A program made the translations under genes and the position numbers. From Anaeramoeba flamelloides (taxonomy: Eukaryota > Metamonada > Anaeramoebidae), in assembly GCA_027625915.1 (NCBI GenBank), contig JANTQA010000012.1, positions 7,772,501-7,836,500 on the forward strand: a stretch of DNA of 64,000 nucleotides, in the 5' to 3' direction. How positions within the stretch are numbered: the first letter of the stretch is position 1; the number at the start of each line of letters is the position of its first letter. The notes beneath the pieces were generated by a model. That model had not been told where the DNA came from and searched no databases. It saw only the letters and a list, made by a program, of their open reading frames with translations. This document shows, in pieces, positions 62,254-64,000 of the stretch.

Positions 62254-63984
62254 TTATTTTTTTTGAAATTTTTTTCTTTTTGCTTTTTGATTTAATGGGC
62301 GAACGAACAAAGGATCACCAAGAAATGGATTTTGATTAATTGAATTTGAATCGGATTTTTTTTTTGATTTTTTGTTTTGAGTTCTTCGCTTTTTTTTAAC
62401 AAAGCCAAATTCATTAGATTGATAATTTATTGCTTTTAAATTATCATCATTTTGATGAAATTTTTTAGATCTTGGATCATCAATTTTTGATATTCTTGGT
62501 GAAATATTTGAATTTGTATGTATTTGAGTTGATTTTTTTAATAAATCGGGTTGTGGTTGTATACTAAAAGAGTTTTGTTTTATTTTTAGATTTTGTTTTT
62601 TGGATTGTTGTATTGTTGTGAATTTTTCATTTTCTTTAATATTCTTTTTCCTTTTTCTCATATTTTCTTGTTCTTTCACATTTACATTATTTTTATTTGT
62701 ATTTGTATTTTTTTTTTCTATTTGACTTTCACTTTCACTTTCACTTTCACTTTCGCTTCCATTATCGTTTTCAAACTCAATTTCTATTTCAATGTCTTTT
62801 TCTTGTCTTTTGGATTGTAAAATTTTGTTATTTTTGGTATTGTTAATATTATTAAAAGTTTTTTTCAGATCAGCATTTTGATTAAATAAGACTGGCAAAG
62901 TATTTTGTTGAAAAATTTCTTTTTCTTTTTCTTTTTCTTTTTCTTGTCCCTTTTGCTTTATATTCTTCACCTTTTTATTTTTCTTGTGATCCTTTATTAA
63001 AGAATCTTTAAAAGAGGAACTTGACTTGTTGTAACTACAAAAATATTTGGTAGAATTTTGAATTATTGCCAACCCAAAATCAACCTCTGTTATTAAATTG
63101 AAACCTAATTTCTTAATTTCATTTTTTAAAACTAAAGGGCACTCTTTTAATGGATCAACAATACATAAAATTTTTTTCTCTCTTTTTGATTTCTGATTGA
63201 TTTTTTGGTGGAAGTGAGTAATAAATTTTTGGATTTTGTTAAGAGAGTTCTTTGATGACAATTCAATGAAAAAAATTTTTGCTCCAGATCGTTGAACAAC
63301 CCGAGAAGAAGCATTGTAAATATCTTGTGATAAAAACAAAAATATGTGATTAATGAAAAGGCTTGATCTTTTCTTTGGTTGGAGATATAGGTTTATTTGT
63401 TTTGTGCTAAAAGTGAATGCAATTTGGTTGTCGATAATTTCGGGTAAATAGCTTGTCTCGTCAAGGAAATCGAAGGTGTTTTTTGTCAAGCATAAATCCT
63501 GTAGCCATTTTAGTGAGACAATGGTTTTTCCTTCAATCAGCGAAATTAAAAATTTTGTTGTTACACCTATTTGTGTCATGACAAGGTGTGTACACTCGTC
63601 AATATTTGTAGTAATTGGAAAGCCCAACTGTTGGCACAAATTGGATAATAATTCTTTTTCTTCGTTTGTTAAATATGAATCACAAATAAGCACTTCTTGA
63701 TATGAAACGATAATCTCTTCTTCGTATCCACCCAAAAGAATTCTGTTCTCAATTTCAGGATTCAAGGCAACAGATCCAGTAATTTTTTCGCCATTTAATT
63801 TCGTGCCATAGCGTGAAAAATCTTGGATAAAGCAGATCCCTTTTTTGTAATCTAATTGCAAATGTAACCTTGATACAGACAAATCATTGATTTGAAGATC
63901 ACTTTTAATGCCTCTTCCTATTTTGAATAATTGTCCATTATATAAATATTTTATAGTTTTGTCGTTCACTTTGATCTTCCACAT
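62254..63984 (-). CDS. NBN: Nibrin/NBS1-like FHA-BRCT-BRCT DNA-repair protein
   Basis: NBS1 is the adaptor subunit of the MRE11-RAD50-NBS1 complex that senses double-strand breaks and recruits ATM. One exon, 576 residues, ATG at 63984. Residues 1-100 are an FHA domain ([30 protein letters not shown]) with the phosphothreonine-binding Arg and the SR-x-H motif. Residues 105-180 are BRCT1 ([27 protein letters not shown]), aligning with human [20 protein letters not shown] and keeping the conserved Lys. Residues 205-325 are BRCT2, with EVDFGLAII matching human EAEIGLAVI. The rest is low-complexity and basic, with a Ser-Glu repeat ([11 protein letters not shown]). Near the C-terminus [11 protein letters not shown] could stand in for the MRE11-binding KNFKKFKK; the ATM-binding FxF/Y is uncertain. 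The FHA-BRCT-BRCT order and the residue matches make the call firm. Confidence 0.93.
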   Translation of the reverse strand: [576 protein letters not shown]

Positions 63985-64000
63985 ATTATATTTCTTTAAA

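Overview
This window is nuclear DNA of a very A+T-rich protist (my impression by eye is about four fifths A+T). The evidence for a eukaryote is GT-AG spliceosomal introns, a eukaryotic ribosomal protein (eS10), a Ras GTPase, a DENN-domain protein, a SNARE, a GINS replication subunit, a nibrin-like repair protein and a tRNA-Gly with a Pol III T-run. The intact genes use the standard genetic code. The Asn/Lys/Glu/Ser-rich low-complexity tracts, intron style and repeat load resemble free-living amoeboid protists (for example Anaeramoeba or an amoebozoan). This placement is inference; no marker in the window fixes the lineage.

Layout: 1-3.5 kb is repeats. eS10 (3544-4426, +) lies between two inverted ~580-bp repeats. 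A SAD/BRSK-type kinase locus (8937-13951, +) has recognisable exons but carries in-frame stops and a frameshift. 14-19 kb is repeats. A DENN-domain gene (25612-19070, -) has a 4-kb intron full of repeats. 26-31 kb is repeats and miniature transposons. A one-exon Psf3 (GINS3) gene with an inserted PHD finger occupies 32211-31135 (-). A possible eIF4E-like exon lies at 36083-36274. A Ras gene (42761-37119, -) has a 4.8-kb intron. 43-50 kb is repeats plus two weak exon-like segments. A Qc-SNARE without a membrane anchor is at 50468-51082 (+). tRNA-Gly(GCC) is at 56261-56330 (-), and a nibrin/NBS1-like FHA-BRCT-BRCT gene at 63984-62254 (-).

Most other DNA is dispersed repeats. Several families are TA-flanked, inverted-terminal-repeat miniature elements of Tc1/mariner style, including four copies that each measure exactly 196 bp. 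No autonomous transposase was recognised. Introns fall into two size classes: about 100-190 bp, and 1.9-4.8 kb; the three long ones all contain these repeats.

The genes do not form an operon or pathway. Two (Psf3 and nibrin) belong to DNA replication and repair, and three (Ras, DENN, SNARE) to signalling and membrane traffic. The most novel item is the PHD-Psf3 fusion, which would put a histone-tail reader into the CMG replicative helicase.
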